Positions 37,101 to 49,655 of a DNA stretch of 64,000 nucleotides are shown piece after piece. Within the stretch, counting starts at the first letter, position 1. Each line of letters starts with the position of its first letter. A program made the translations under genes and the position numbers. A model generated the notes under the pieces. That model was not told where the DNA came from, made no database searches, and saw nothing but the letters and a program-made list of their open reading frames with translations. Source of the stretch: Cavia porcellus (Eukaryota; Chordata; Mammalia; Rodentia; Caviidae); assembly GCF_034190915.1 (NCBI RefSeq), contig NW_026947545.1, forward strand, positions 3,100,001-3,164,000, written 5' to 3'.

Positions 37101-39662
37101 CTGGGTGGTGTGAATCGGAGGGTCTGAATTAGAATAGGCAGTGAGTGGCAATATAGGATGGAGAAAAGCACCGCGGGGTGGTCAGCATGGGTAGGTCATT
37201 GAACATGAAGTGGCAATATAGGATAGGTTTCTGAAAAACATCGCGGTGTGGTGCGCATTGTATGGGTGTGTGTTACATTACATTCACTAGTAGGAGTGAG
37301 AAAAACATCACGGGGTGGTGTGAATCGGAGGGTCTGAATTAGAATAGGCAGTGAGTGTCAATGTAGGATGGTGAAAAGCACCGCGGGGTGGTCAGCATGG
37401 GGAGGTCAGGGAACATGCAGTGGCAATGTAGGATAGGTTTCTGAAAAACATCGCGGGGTGGTGCGCATTGTATGGGTGTGTGTTACATTACATTCACTAG
37501 TAGGAGTGAGAAAAACATCACGGGGTGGTGCGCATTGTATGGGTGTGTGATACATTACATTCACTAGTAGGAGTTAGAAAAACATCACGGGGTGGTGCGC
37601 ATTGTATGGGTGTGAGTTACATTACATTCACTAGTAGGAGTGAGAAAAACATCACGGGGTGGTGTGAAACGGAGGGTCTGTACTAGGATAGGCAGTGAGT
37701 GGCAATGTAGAATGGAGACAAGCAGCGCGGGTTGGTCAGCATAGGGAAGTCAGGAAACATGCAGTGGCAATGTAGGATAGGTTTCTGAAAAACATCGCGG
37801 GGTCGTGCATATTGTATGGGTGTGTGGTACATTACATTCACTAGTAGGAGTGAGAAAAACATCACGGGGTGGTGCGCATTGTGTGGGTGTGTGTTACATT
37901 ACATTCACTAGTAGGAGTGAGAAAAACATCACGGGGTGGTGCGCATTGTGTGGGTGTGTGTTACATTACATTCACTAGTAGGAGTGAGAAAAACATCACG
38001 GGGTGGTGTGAATCGGAGGGTCTGAATTAGGATAGGCAGTGAGTTGCAATGTAGGATGGAAAAAAGCACTGCGGGGTGGTCAGCATGGCGAGGTCAGGGA
38101 ACATGCAGTGGCAATGTAGGATAGGTTTCTGAAAAATATCGCGGGGTGGTGCGCATTGTATGGGTGTGTGTTACATTACATTCACTAGTAGGAGTGAGAA
38201 AAACATCACGGGGTGGTGTGAATCGGAGGGTCTGAATTAGGCGAGGCAGTGAGTGGCAATGTAGGAGGGAGAAAAGCACCGCAGGGTGGTCAGCATTGGG
38301 AGGTCAGGGAACATGCAGTGGCAATGTAGGATAGGTTTCTGAAAAACATCGCGGGGTGGTGCGCATTGTATGGGTGTGTGTTACATTACATTCACTAGTA
38401 GGAGTGAGAAAAGCATCACGGGGTGGTGTAAATCGGAGGGTCTGAATTAGGATAGGCAGTGAGTTGCAATGTAGGATGGAGAAAAGCACCGCGGGGTTGT
38501 CAGCATGGGGAGTTCAGGGAACATGCAGTGGCAATGTAGGATAGGTTTCTGAAAAACATCGCGCGGTGGTGCGCATTGTATGGGTGTGTGTTACATTACA
38601 TGCACTAGTAGGAGTGAGAAAACGATCACGGGGTGGTTTGAATCGGAGGGTCTGAATTAGGATAGGCAGTCAGTGGGAATGTAGGATGGAGAAAAGCACC
38701 GCGTGGTGGTCAGCATTTGGAGGTCAGGGAACATGAGTGGCAATGTAGGATAGGTTTCTGAAAAACATCGCGGGGTGGTGCGCATTGTATGGGTGTGTGT
38801 TACATTACATTCACTAGTAGGAGTGAGAAAAACATCACGGGGTGTTGCGCATTGTATGGGTGTGTGTTACATTACATTCACTAGTAGGAGTGAGAAAAAC
38901 ATCACGGGGTGGTGTGAATCGGAGGGTCTGAATTAGGATAGGCAGTAAGTGGCAATGTAGGATGGAGAAAAGCACCGTGGGGTGGTCAGCTTTGGGATGT
39001 CATGGAACATGCAGTGGCAATGTAGGATAGGTTTCTGAAAAACATCACGGGGTGGTGCGCATTGTATGGGTGTGTGTTACATTACATTCACTAGTAGGAG
39101 TGAGAAAAACATCACGGGGTGATGCGCATTGTATGGGTGTGTGTTACATTACATTCATGAGTAGGAGTGAGAAAAAGATCACGGGGTGGTGGGCATTGTA
39201 TGGGTGTGTGTTACATTACATTCACTAGTAGGAGTGAGAAAAACATCACGGGGTGGTGCGCATTGTATGGGTGTGTGTTACATTACATTCACTAGTAGGA
39301 GTGAGAAAAGCATCACGGGGGGGTGTGAATCGGAGGGTCTGAATTAGGATAGGCAGTGAGTGGCAATGTAGGATGGAGAAAAGCACCGCGGGGTGGTCAG
39401 CATGGGGAGTTCAGGGAACATGCAGTGGCAATGTAGGATAGGTTTCTGAAAAATATCGCAGGGTGGTGCGCATTGTATGGGTGTGTGTTACATTACATGC
39501 ACTAGTAGGGGTGAGAAAACCATCACGGGGTGGTGTGAATCGGAGGGTCTGAATTAGGATAGGCAGTTAGTGGCAATGTAGGATGGAGAAAAGCACCGCG
39601 GGGTGGTCAGCATTGGGAGGTCAGGGAACATGAGTGGCAATGTAGGATAGGTTTCTGAAAAA

Positions 39663-40198
39663 CATCGCGGGGTGGTGCGAATTGTATGGGTGGGTGTTAC
39701 ATTACATTCACTAGTAGGAGTGAGAAAAACATCACGGGGTGGTGCGCATTGTATGGGTGTGTGTTACATTACATTCACTAGTAGGAGTCAGAAAAATATC
39801 ACGGGGTGGTGCGCATTGTATTGGTGTGTGCTACATTACATTCACTAGTAGGAGTGAAAAAAACATCACGGCTTGGTGCGCATTGTATGGGTGTGTGCTA
39901 CATTACATTCACTAGTAGGAGTGAGAAAAACATCACGGTGTGGTGCGCATTGTATGGGTGTGTGTTACATAACATTCACTAGTAGGAGTGAGAAAAACAT
40001 CACGGGGTGGTTCGCATTGTATGGGTGTGTGTTACATTATATTCACTAGTAGGAGTGAGAAAAACATCACTGGGTGGTACGCATTGTATGGGTGTGTGTT
40101 ACATTACATTCACTAGTAGGAGTGAGAAAAACATCACGGGGTGGTGCGCATTGTATGGGTGTGTGTTACATTACATTCACTAGTAGGAGTGAGAAAAA
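39663..40198 (+). repeat. Run of eight 67-bp monomers in copy B
   Basis: Counterpart of the run at 27,287-27,822 at a shift of 12,376 bp, with the same individually marked monomers in the same order. Confidence 0.88.
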
Positions 40199-41133
40199 GA
40201 TCACGGGGTGGTGTGAATCGGAATGTCTGAATTATGATAGGCAGTGAGTGGCAATGTAGGATGGAGAAAAGCACCGCGGTTTGGTCAGCATGGGGAGGTC
40301 AGGGAACATGCAGTGGCAATGTAGGATAGGTTTCTGAAAACCATCGCGGGGTGGTGCGCATTGTATGGTTGTGTGTTACATTACATTCACTAGAAGGAGT
40401 GAGAAAAACATCACGGGGTGGTGCGCATTGTATGGGTGTGTGTTACATTACATTCACTAGTAGGAGTGAGAAAAACATCACGGGGTGCTGCGCATTGTAT
40501 GGGTGTGTGTTACATTACATTCACTAGTAGGAGTGAGAAAAATATCACGGGGTGGTGCGCATTTTATGGGTGTGTGTTACATTACATTCACTAGTAGGAG
40601 TGAGAAAAACGTCACGGGGTGTTGCGCATTGTATGGGTGTGTGTTACATTACATTCACGAGTAGGAGAGAGAAAAACATCACGGGGTGCTGGGAATCGGA
40701 GGGTCTGAATTAGGAGAGGCAGTGAGTGGCAATGTAGGATGGAGAAAAGCACCGCGGGGTGGTCAGCATTGGGAGGTCAGGGAACATGCAGTGGCAATGT
40801 AGGATAGGTTTCTGAAAAACATCGCGGGGTGGTGCGCATTGTATGGTTGTGTGTTACATTACATTCACTAGTAGGAGTGAGAAAAACATCACGGGGTGAT
40901 GCGCATTGTATGGGTGTGTGTTGCATTACATTCACTAGTAGGAGTGAGAAAAACATCACGGGGTGGTGCGCATTGTATGGGTGTGTGTTACATTACATTC
41001 ACTGGTAGGAGTGAGAAAAACATCACGGGGTGGTGCGCATTGTATGGGTGTGTGTTACATTACATTCACTAGTAGGAGTGAGAAAAACATCACGGGGTGG
41101 TGTGAATCGGAGTGTCTGAATTAGGATAGGCAG

Positions 41134-43110
41134 TGAGTGGCAATGTAGGATGGAGAAAAGCACCGCAGGGTGGTCAGCATGGGGAGGTCAGGGAACATGC
41201 AGTGGAAATGTAGGATAAGTTTCTGAAAAACATCGTGGGGTGGTGCGCATTGTATGGGTTTGTGTTACATTACATTCACTAGTAGGAGTGAGAAAAACAT
41301 CACGTGTGATGCGCATTGTATTGGTGAGTGTTACATTACATTCACTAGTAGGAGTGAGAAAAACATCACGGGATGGTGCGCATTGTATGGGTGTGTGTTA
41401 CCTTACATTCACTAGTAGGAGTGAGAAAAACATCACGGGGTGGTGTGAATCGGAGGGTCTGAATTAGGATAGGCAGTGAGTGGCAATGTAGGATGGAGAA
41501 AAGCACCGCGGGGTGGTCAGCATGGGGAGGTAAGGGAACATGCAGTGGCAAAGTAGGATAGGTTTCTGAAAAACATCCCGGGGTGGTGCGCATTGTCCGG
41601 GTGTGTGTTACATTACATTCACTAGTAGGAGTGTGAAAAACATGACGGGGTGGTGCGCATTGTATGGGTGTGTGTTACATTACATTCAGTAGTAGGAGTG
41701 AGAAAAACATCGTGGGGTGGTGCGCATTGTATGGGTGTGTGTTACATTACATTCACTAGTAGGAGTGAGAAAATCATCACGTGTGATGCGCATTGTATTG
41801 GTGAGTGTTACATTACATTCACTAGTAGGAGTGAGAAAAACATCACGGGATGGTGCGCATTGTATGGGTGTGTGTTACATTACATTCACTAGTAGGAGTG
41901 AGAAAAACATCACGGGGTGGTGTGAATCGGAGGGTCTGAATTAGGATAGGCAGTGAGTGGCAATGTAGGATGGAGAAAAGCACCGCGGGGTGGTCAGCAT
42001 GGGGAGGTAAGGGAACATGCAGTGGCAATGTAGGATAGGTTTCTGAAAAACATCCCGGGGTGGTGCGCATTGTCTGGGTGTGTGTTACATTACATTAACT
42101 AGTAGGAGTTTGAAAAACATGACGGGGTGGTGCGCATTGTATGGGTGTGTGTTACATTACATTCAGTAGTAGGAGTGAGAAAAACATCACGGGGTGGTGC
42201 GCATTGTATGGGTGTGTGTTACATTACATTCACTATTAGGCGTGAGAAAAACATCACGGGGTGGTGCGCATTGTATGGGTGTGTTTTACATTACATTCAC
42301 TAGTAGGAGTGAGAAAAACATCACGGGGTGGTGCGAATTGTATGGGTGTGTGTTACATTACATTCACTAGTAGGATTGAGAAAAACATCACGGGGTGGTG
42401 CGCATTGTATGGGTATGTGTTATATTACATTCACTAGTAGGAGTGAGAAAAACATCACGGGGTGGTGCGCATTGTATGGGTGTGTGTTACATTACATTAA
42501 CTAGTAGGAGTGAGAAAATCATCATGGGGTTGTGGGAATCGGAGGGTCTGAATTAGGATAGGCAGGGAGTGGCAATGTAGGATGGAGAAAAGCACCACGG
42601 GGTGGTCAGCATGAGGAGGTCAGGGAACATGCAGTGGCAATGTAGGATAGGTTTCTGAAAAGCATCGCGGGGTCGTGCGCATTGTATGGGTGTGTGTTAC
42701 ATTACATTCACTAGTAGGAGTGAGAAAAACATCGCGGGGTGGTGCACATTGTATGGGTGTGTGTTACATTACATTCACTAGTAGGAGTGAGAAAAACATC
42801 ACGGGGTGATGCGCATTGTATGGGTGTGTGTTACATTACATTAACTAGTAGGAGTGAGAAAAACATCACGGGGTGGTGCGCATTGTATGGGTGTGTGTTA
42901 CATTACATTCACTAGTATTAGTGAGAAAAACATCACGGGGTGGTGCGCATTGTATGGGTGTGTGTTACATTACATTCACTGGTAGGAGTGAGAAAAACAT
43001 CACGGGGTGGTGCGCATTGTATGGGTGTGTGTTACATTACATTCACTAGTAGGAGTGAGAAAAACATCACGGGGTGGTGTGAATCGGAATGTCTGAATTA
43101 GGATAGGCAG
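41134..43110 (+). repeat. 1,977-bp higher-order repeat, copy 1
   Basis: Four units of 343, 477, 612 and 545 bp start at 41134, 41477, 41954 and 42566, with 2, 4, 6 and 5 extra monomers. The unit at 42566 begins with the variant cagggagtgg. The block recurs 1,977 bp later. Shared markers are cactggtagg (41,001 and 42,978), cacgtgtgatg (41,301 and 43,278) and gtgtgaaaaacatgacgg. Inside it, a segment from about 41,220 is repeated 477 bp downstream: cgtggggtgg, then cacgtgtgatg, then cacgggatgg. Confidence 0.88.
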
Positions 43111-44270
43111 TGAGTGGCAATGTAGGATGGAGAAAAGCACCGAAGGGTGGTCAGCATGGGGAGGTCAGGGAACATGCAGTGGCAATGTAGGATAGGTTTC
43201 TGAAAAACATCGTGGGGTGGTGCGCATTGTATGGGTGTGTGTTACATTACATTCACTAGTAGGAGTGAGAAAAACATCACGTGTGATGCGCATTGTATTG
43301 GTGAGTGTTACATTACATTCACTAGTAGGAGTGAGAAAAACATCACGGGATGGTGCGCATTGTATGGGTGTGTGTTACCTTACATTCACTAGTAGGAGTG
43401 AGAAAAACATCACGGGGTGGTGTGAATCGGAGGGTCTGAATTAGGATAGGCAGTGAGTGGCAATGTAGGATGGAGAAAAGCACCGCGGGGTGGTCAGCAT
43501 GGGGAGGTAAGGGAACATGCAGTGGCAATGTAGGATAGGTTTCTGAAAAACATCCCGGGGTGGTGCGCATTGTCTGGGTGTGTGTTACATTACATTCACT
43601 AGTAGGAGTGTGAAAAACATGACGGGGTGGTGCGCATTGTATGGGTGTGTGTTACATTACATTCAGTAGTAGGAGTGAGAAAAACATCGTGGGGTGGTGC
43701 GCATTGTATGGGTGTGTGTTACATTACATTCACTAGTAGGAGTGAGAAAAACATCACGTGTGATGCGCATTGTATTGGTGAGTGTTACATTACATTCACT
43801 AGTAGGAGTGAGAAAAACATCACGGGATGGTGCGCATTGTATGGGTGTGTGTTACATTACATTCACTACTAGGAGTGAGAAAAACATCACGGGGTGGTGT
43901 GAATCGGAGGGTCTGAATTAGGATAGGCAGTGAGTGGCAATGTAGGATGGAGAAAAGCACCGCGGGGTGGTCAGCATGGGGAGGTAAGGGAACATGCAGT
44001 GGCAATGTAGGATAGGTTTCTGAAAAACATCCCGGGGTGGTGCGCATTGTCTGGGTGTGTGTTACATTACATTCACTATTAGGAGTGTGAAAAACATGAC
44101 GGGGTGGTGCACATTGTATGGGTGTGTGTTACATTACATTCAGTAGTAGGAGTGAGAAAAACATCACGGGGTGGTGCGCATTGTATGGGTGTGTGTTACA
44201 TTACATTCAATAGTAGGCGTGAGAAAAACATCACGGGGTGGTGCGCATTGTATGGGTGTGTGTTACATTA
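43111..44270 (+). repeat. 1,977-bp higher-order repeat, copy 2 (diverging at its right end)
   Basis: Units 43111 (343 bp) and 43454 (477 bp) match 41134 and 41477. The third unit, 43931, matches 41954 only over its first monomers. Instead of 612 bp it extends to 1,014 bp with twelve extra monomers. The 477-bp internal duplication is present here too (43,278 and 43,755), so the 477-bp event came before the 1,977-bp one. Confidence 0.84.
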
Positions 44271-44898
44271 CATTCACTAGTAGGAGTGTGAAAAACATGA
44301 CGGGGTGGTGCGCATTGTATGGGTGTGTGTTACATTACATTCACTAGTAGGAGTGAGAAAAACATCACGGGGTGGTGCGCATTGTATGGCTGTGTGTTAC
44401 ATTACATTCACTAGTAGGAGTGAGAAAAACATCACGGGGTGGTGCGCACTGTATGGGTGTGTGTTACATTACATTCACTAGTAGGAGTGAGAAAAACATC
44501 ACGGGGTGGTGCGCATTGTATGGGTGTGTGTTACATTACATTCACTAGTAGCTGTGAGAAAAACATCACGTGGTGGTGCGCATTGTATGGGTGTGTGTTA
44601 CATTACATTCACTAGTAGGAGTGAGAAAAACATCACGGGGTGGTGTGCATTGTATGGGTGTGTGTTACATTACATTCACTAGTAGGAGTGAGAAAAACAT
44701 CACGGGGTGGTGCGCATTGTATAGGTGTGTGTTACATTACATTCATTAGTAGGAGTGAGAAAAACATCACGGGTTTGTGCGCCTTTTATGGGTGTGTGTT
44801 ACATTACATTCACTAGTAGGAGTGAGAAAAACATCACGGGGTAGTGCGCATTGTATGGGTGTGTGTTACATTACATTCACTAGTAGGAGTGAGAAAAA
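44028..44898 (+). repeat. Run of thirteen 67-bp monomers
   Basis: Lies in the 1,014-bp unit starting at 43931. Thirteen 67-bp intervals separate core 2 from the last core 3. Markers include gtaggcgtgag, gtgtgaaaaacatgacgg, gtatggctgtg, gcgcactg and gtagctgtgag. Part of this series (gcgtgag, gtgtgaaaaacatgac, ggctgtg, gcgcactg, in that order) recurs in the runs near 45,795, 52,346 and 60,061. Confidence 0.9.
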
Positions 44899-44944
44899 CA
44901 TCACGGGGTGGTGGGAATCGGACGGTCTGAATTAGGATAGGCAA

Positions 44945-46443
44945 TGCTTGGCAATGTAGGATGGAGAAAAACACCGCGGGGTGGTCAGCATTGGGAGGTC
45001 AGGGAACATGCAGTGGCAATGTAGGATAGCTTTCTGAAAAACATCGCGGGGTGCTGCGCATTGTATGGGTGTGTGTTATATTACATTCACTAGTAGGAGT
45101 GAGAAAAACATCACGGGGTGATGCGCATTGTATGGGTGTGTGTTACATTACATTCACAGTAGGAGTGAGAAAAACATCACGGGGTGGTGCGCATTGTATC
45201 GGTGTGTGTTACATTACATTCACTAGTAGGAGTGAGAAAAACATCACGGGGTGGTGCGCATTTTATTAGTGTGTGTTACATTACATTCACTAGTAGGAGT
45301 GAGAAAAACATCACGGGGTGGTGTGAATCGGAGGGTCTGAATTAGGATAGGCAGTGAGTGGCAATGTAGGATGGAGAAAAGCACCGCAGGGTGGTCAGCA
45401 TGGAGAGGTCAGGGAACATGCAGTGGCAATGTAGGATAGGTTTCTGAAAAACATCGTGGGGTGGTGCGCATTGTATGGGTTTGTGTTACATTACATTCAC
45501 TAGGAGGAGTGAGAAAAACATCACGTGTGATGCGCATTGTATTGGTGAGTGTTACATTACATTCACTAGTAGGAGTGAGAAAAACATCACGGGATGGTGC
45601 GCATTGTATGGGTGTGTGTTACATTACATTCACTAGTAGGAGTGAGAAAAACATCACGGGGTGGTGTGAATCGGAGGGTCTGAATTAGGAAAGGCAGTGA
45701 GTGGCAATGTAGGATGGAGAAAAGCAAAGCGGGGTGGTCAGCATGGGGAGGTAAGGGAACATGCAGTGGCAATTTAGGATAGGTTTCTGAAAAACATCGC
45801 GGGGTGGTGCACATTGTATGGGTGTGTGTTACATTACATTCACTAGTAGGAGAGTGAAAAACATGACGGGGTGGTGCGCATTGTATGGGTGTGTGTTACA
45901 TTACATTCACTAGTAGGAGTGAGAAAAACATCACGGGGTGGTGCGCATTGTATGGGTGTGTGTTACATTACATTCACTAGTAGGCGTGAGAAAAACATCA
46001 CGGGGTGGTGCGCATTGTATGGGTGTGTGTTACATTACATTCACTAGTAGGAGTGTGAAAAACATGACGGGGTGGTGCGCATTGTATGGGTGTGTGTTAC
46101 ATTACATTCACTAGTAGGAGTGAGAAAAACATCACGGGGTGGTGCGCATTGTATGGCTGTGTGTTACATTACATTCACTAGTAGGAGTGAGAAAAACATC
46201 ACGGGGTGGTGCGCACTGTATGGGTGTGTGTTACATTACATTCACTAGTAGGAGTGAGAAACACATCACGGGGTGGTGCGCATTGTATGGGTGTGTGTTA
46301 CATTACATTCACTAGTAGGAAGGAGAAAAACATCATGGGGTGGTGCGCATTGTATGGGTGTGTGTTACATTACATTCACTAGTAGGAGTGAGAAAAACAT
46401 CACGGTGTGGTGGAAATCGGATGGTCTGAATTAGGATAGGCAG
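44945..46443 (+). repeat. Transition units before the 7.7-kb repeat
   Basis: Units start at 44945 (410 bp, after the variant gcaatgcttggc), 45355 (343 bp) and 45698 (746 bp, eight extra monomers at 45,795-46,397). The 45355 unit carries the cacgtgtgatg and cacgggatgg monomer pair seen at 41,301. The match with 53,91x onward at a shift of 7,715 bp begins near 46,205, inside the third unit. The 7.7-kb repeat therefore starts within a monomer run. Confidence 0.84.
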
Positions 46444-46817
46444 TGAGTGGCAATGTAGGATGGAGAAAAGGACCGCGGGTTGGTCAGCATTGGGAGGTCA
46501 GGGAACATGCAGTGGCAATGTAGGATAGGTTTCTGAAAATCATTGCGGTGTGGTGCGCATTATATGGGTGTGTGTTACATTACATTCGCTAGTAGGAGTG
46601 AGAAAAACATCACGGGGTGGAGTGCATCGTATGGGTGTGTGTTACATTCCATTCACTAGTAGGAGTGAGAAAAACATCACGGGGTGGTGTGAATCGGAGG
46701 GTCTGAATTAAGATAGGAAGTGAGTGGCAACGTTGGATGGAGAAAAGCACCGCGGGGTGATCAGCATGTTGAGGTCAGCGAACATGCAGTGGCAATGTAG
46801 GATAGGTTTCTGAAAAA

Positions 46818-47554
46818 CATCGCGGGGTGGTGGGCATTGTATGGGTGTGCGTTACATTACATTCACTAGTAGGAGTGAGAAAAACATCACGGGGTGGTGC
46901 GCATTGTATGGGTGTGTGTTACATTACATTCACTAGTAGGAGTGAGAAAAACATCACGCGGTGGTGCGCATTGTATGGGTGTGTGTTACATTACATTCAC
47001 TAGTAGGAGTGAGAAAAACATCACGGGGTGGTGCGCATTGTATGGGTGTGTGTTACATTACATTCACTAGTAGGAGTGAGAAAAACATCACGGGGTGGTG
47101 CGCATTGTATGGGTGTGTGTTACATTACATTCACTAGTAGGAGTGAGGAAAACATCACGGGGTGGTGCGCATTGTATGGGTGTGTGTTACATTACATTCA
47201 CTAGTGGGAGTGAGAAAAACATCACGGGGTGGTGCGCATTGTATGGGTGTGTGTTACATTACATTCACTAGTAGGAGTGAGAAAAACATCACGTGGTGGT
47301 GCGCATTGTATGGGTGTGTGTTACATTACATTCACTAGTAGGAGTGAGAAAAACATCACGGGGTGGTGCGCACTGTATGGGTGTGTGTTACTTTACATTC
47401 ACTAGTAGGAGTGAGAAACACATCACGGGGTGGTGCGGATTGTATGGGTGTGTGTTACATTACATTCACTAGTAGGAAGGAGAAAAACATCACGGGGTGG
47501 TGCGCATTGTATGGGTGTGTGTTACATTACATTCACTAGTAGGAGTGAGAAAAA
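46818..47554 (+). repeat. Run of eleven 67-bp monomers
   Basis: In the 880-bp unit at 46721. Several monomers here are the plain consensus, for example 47,029-47,095. The run ends with gtaggaaggag and catcacgatgtgg variants. It recurs at 54,533-55,269. Confidence 0.9.
47029..47095 (+). repeat. Representative 67-bp monomer
   Basis: Consensus monomer from tggtgcgcattg to acatcacgggg. Composition is 21 G, 9 C, 18 A and 19 T. It carries one SpeI site (actagt), one HhaI site (gcgc), the segment gtatgggtgtgtgttac and the doublet acattacatt. The start is set arbitrarily inside the core. The monomer corresponds to the core 2 to core 3 interval of the 210-bp unit. Confidence 0.93.
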
Positions 47555-47697
47555 CATCACGATGTGGTGGGAATCGGAGGTTCTGAATTAGGATAGGCAG
47601 TGAGTGGCAATGTAGGACGGAGAAAAGCACCGCGGGTTGGTCAGCATTGTGAGGTCAGGGAACATGCAGTGGCAATGTAGGATAGGTTTCTGAAAAA

Positions 47698-48635
47698 CAT
47701 CGCGGGGTGGTGCGCATTGTATGGGTGTGTGTTACATTACATTCACTAGTAGGAGTGAGAAAAACATCACGGGGTGGTGCGCATTGTATGGGTGTGTGTT
47801 ACATTACATTCACTAGTAGGTGTGAGAAAAACATCACAGGGTGGTGCGCATTGTATGGGTGTGTGTTACATTACATTCACTAGTAGGAGTGGGAAAAACA
47901 TCACGGGGTGGTGTGCATTGTATGGATGTGTGTTACATTACATTCATTAGTAGGAGTGAGAAAAACATCATCGGGTGGTGCGCATTGTATGGGTGTGTGT
48001 TACATTACATTCACGAGTAGGAGTGAGAAAAACATCACGGGGTGGTGCGCATTGTATGGGTGGGTGTTACATTACATTCACTAGTAGGAGTGAGAAAAAC
48101 ATCACGGGGTGGTGCGCATTGTATGGGTGTGTGTTACATTACATTCACTAGTAGGCGTGAGAAAAACATCACGGGGTGGTGCGCATTGTATGGGTGTGTG
48201 TTACATTACATTCACAGGTAGGAGTGTGAAAAACATGACGGGGTGGTGCGCATTGTATGGGTGTGTGTTACATTACATTCACTAGTAGGAGTGAGAAAAA
48301 CATCACGGGGTGGTGCGCATTGTATGGGTGTGTGTTACATTACATTCACTCATAGGAGTGAGAAAAACATCACGGGGTTGTGCGCATTGTATGGGTGTGT
48401 GTTACATTACATTCACTAGTAGGAGTGAGAAAAACATCACGGGGTGGTGCGCATTTTATGGGTGTGTGTTACATTACATTCACTAGTAGGAGTGAGAAAA
48501 ACATCACTGGGTGGTGCGCATTGTATGGGTGTGTGTTACATTACATTCACTAGTAGGAGTGAGAAAAACATCACGGGGTGGTGCACATTGTATGGGTGTT
48601 TGTTACATTACGTTCACTAGTAGGAGTGAGAAAAA
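47698..48635 (+). repeat. Longest run of 67-bp monomers (fourteen)
   Basis: In the 1,081-bp unit at 47601, with thirteen extra monomers. This is the longest expansion in the window. Markers include gtaggtgtgag, gagtgggaaaaac, cacgagtagg, cacaggtagg, gtgtgaaaaacatgac and cactcatagg. It recurs at 55,413-56,350. Confidence 0.92.
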
Positions 48636-49025
48636 CATCACGGGGTGGTGTGAATCGGAGGGTCTGAATTAAGATAGGCAGTGAGTGGCAACGTAGGATG
48701 AAGAAAAGCACCGCGGGGTGATCAGCATGTTGAGGTCAGCGAACATGCAGTGGCAATGTAGGATAGGTTTCTGAAAAACATCGCGGGGTGGTGCGCATTG
48801 TATGGGTGTGTGTTACATTACATTCACTACTAGGAGTGAGAAAAACTTCACGGGGTGGTGCGCATTGTATGGGAGTGTGTTACATTACATTCATTAGTAG
48901 GAGTGAGAAAAACATCACAGGGTGGTGCACATTGTATGGGTGTTTGTTGCATTACGTTCACTAGTAGGAGTGAGAAAAACATCACGGGGTGGTGTGAATT
49001 GGAGGGTCTGAATTAGGATAGGCAG

Positions 49026-49655
49026 TGAGTGGCAATGTAGGATGGAGAAAAGCACCGCGGGGTGGTCAGCATGGGGAGGTCCGGGAACATGCAGTGACAA
49101 TGTAGGATAGGTTTCTGAAAAACATCGCAGGGTGGTGCGCATTGTATGGGTGTGTGTTACATTACATTCACTAGTAGGAGTGAGAAAAACATCCCGGGGT
49201 GGTGTGAATCGGAGGATGTGAATTAGGATAGGCAGTGAGGGGCAATGTAGGATGGAGAAAAGCACTGTGGGGTGGTCAGCATGGGCAGGGCAGGGAACAA
49301 CCAGTGGCAATGTAGCATAGGTTTCTGAAAAACATCGCGGTGTGGTGCGCATTGTATGGGTGTGTGTTACATTACATTCACTAGTAGGAGTGAGAAAAAC
49401 ATCACGGGGAGGTGTGAATCGGAGGGTCTGAATTAGGGTAGGCAGTGAGTGGCAATGTAGGATTGAGAAAAACACCGCGGTGTGGTCACCATGGGGAGGT
49501 CAGGGAACATGCACTGGCAATGAAGGATAGGTTTCTGAAAAACATCGCGGGGTGGTGCGCATTGTATGGGTGTGTGTTACATTACATTCACTAGTAGGAG
49601 TGAGAAAAACATCACGGGGTGGTGTTAATCTGCTGGTCTGAATTAGGATAGGCAG
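49026..49655 (+). repeat. Three unexpanded 210-bp units inside the 7.7-kb repeat
   Basis: Units at 49026, 49236 and 49446 have no extra monomer and keep a constant frame of 3 x 210 bp. In the first two, the usual gtcaggg is replaced by gtccggg or ggcaggg, which removes the recurring minus-strand TGA. This creates the longest open frame of the window (about 48,915-49,475, minus strand). There is no sign that it is coding. The set recurs at 56741-57370. Confidence 0.88.

Larger units (their letters stand above)
29168..41410 (+). repeat. ~12-kb higher-order repeat, copy B
   Basis: Matches copy A unit by unit. The shift is 11,963 bp from 29168 to about 34,514, then 12,584 or 12,585 after an extra 621 bp, then 12,376 after loss of 209 bp. 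The left exchange point lies between about 29,040 and 29,290. Copy A unit 17205 has tgagtgtcaatg while copy B has tgagtggcaatg, and downstream both share gagtaagaaaaac. The match fails near 41,406, where copy B continues with caccggggtggtg-type sequence ending in tgtgaatcgg while copy A runs on into further monomers. From 29168 to 41133 there are 42 units and 47 extra monomers. Confidence 0.9.

Noticed and set aside
47029..47095. Yeast-type Rap1 or TG telomere motif (minus strand acacccatacaat in most monomers)
   Set aside because: It resembles the known Rap1 site acacccatacatt, but one short match in a TG-rich repeat is weak, nothing suggests a budding yeast, and there is no telomeric array.
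48915..49475. 186-codon minus-strand open frame (and its copy at 56,630-57,190) as a gene
   Set aside because: It is the satellite unit read through two lost stop codons. The protein is an internal repeat of the 70-codon unit translation, has no recognisable domain, and differs from frames across the array only by satellite variants.
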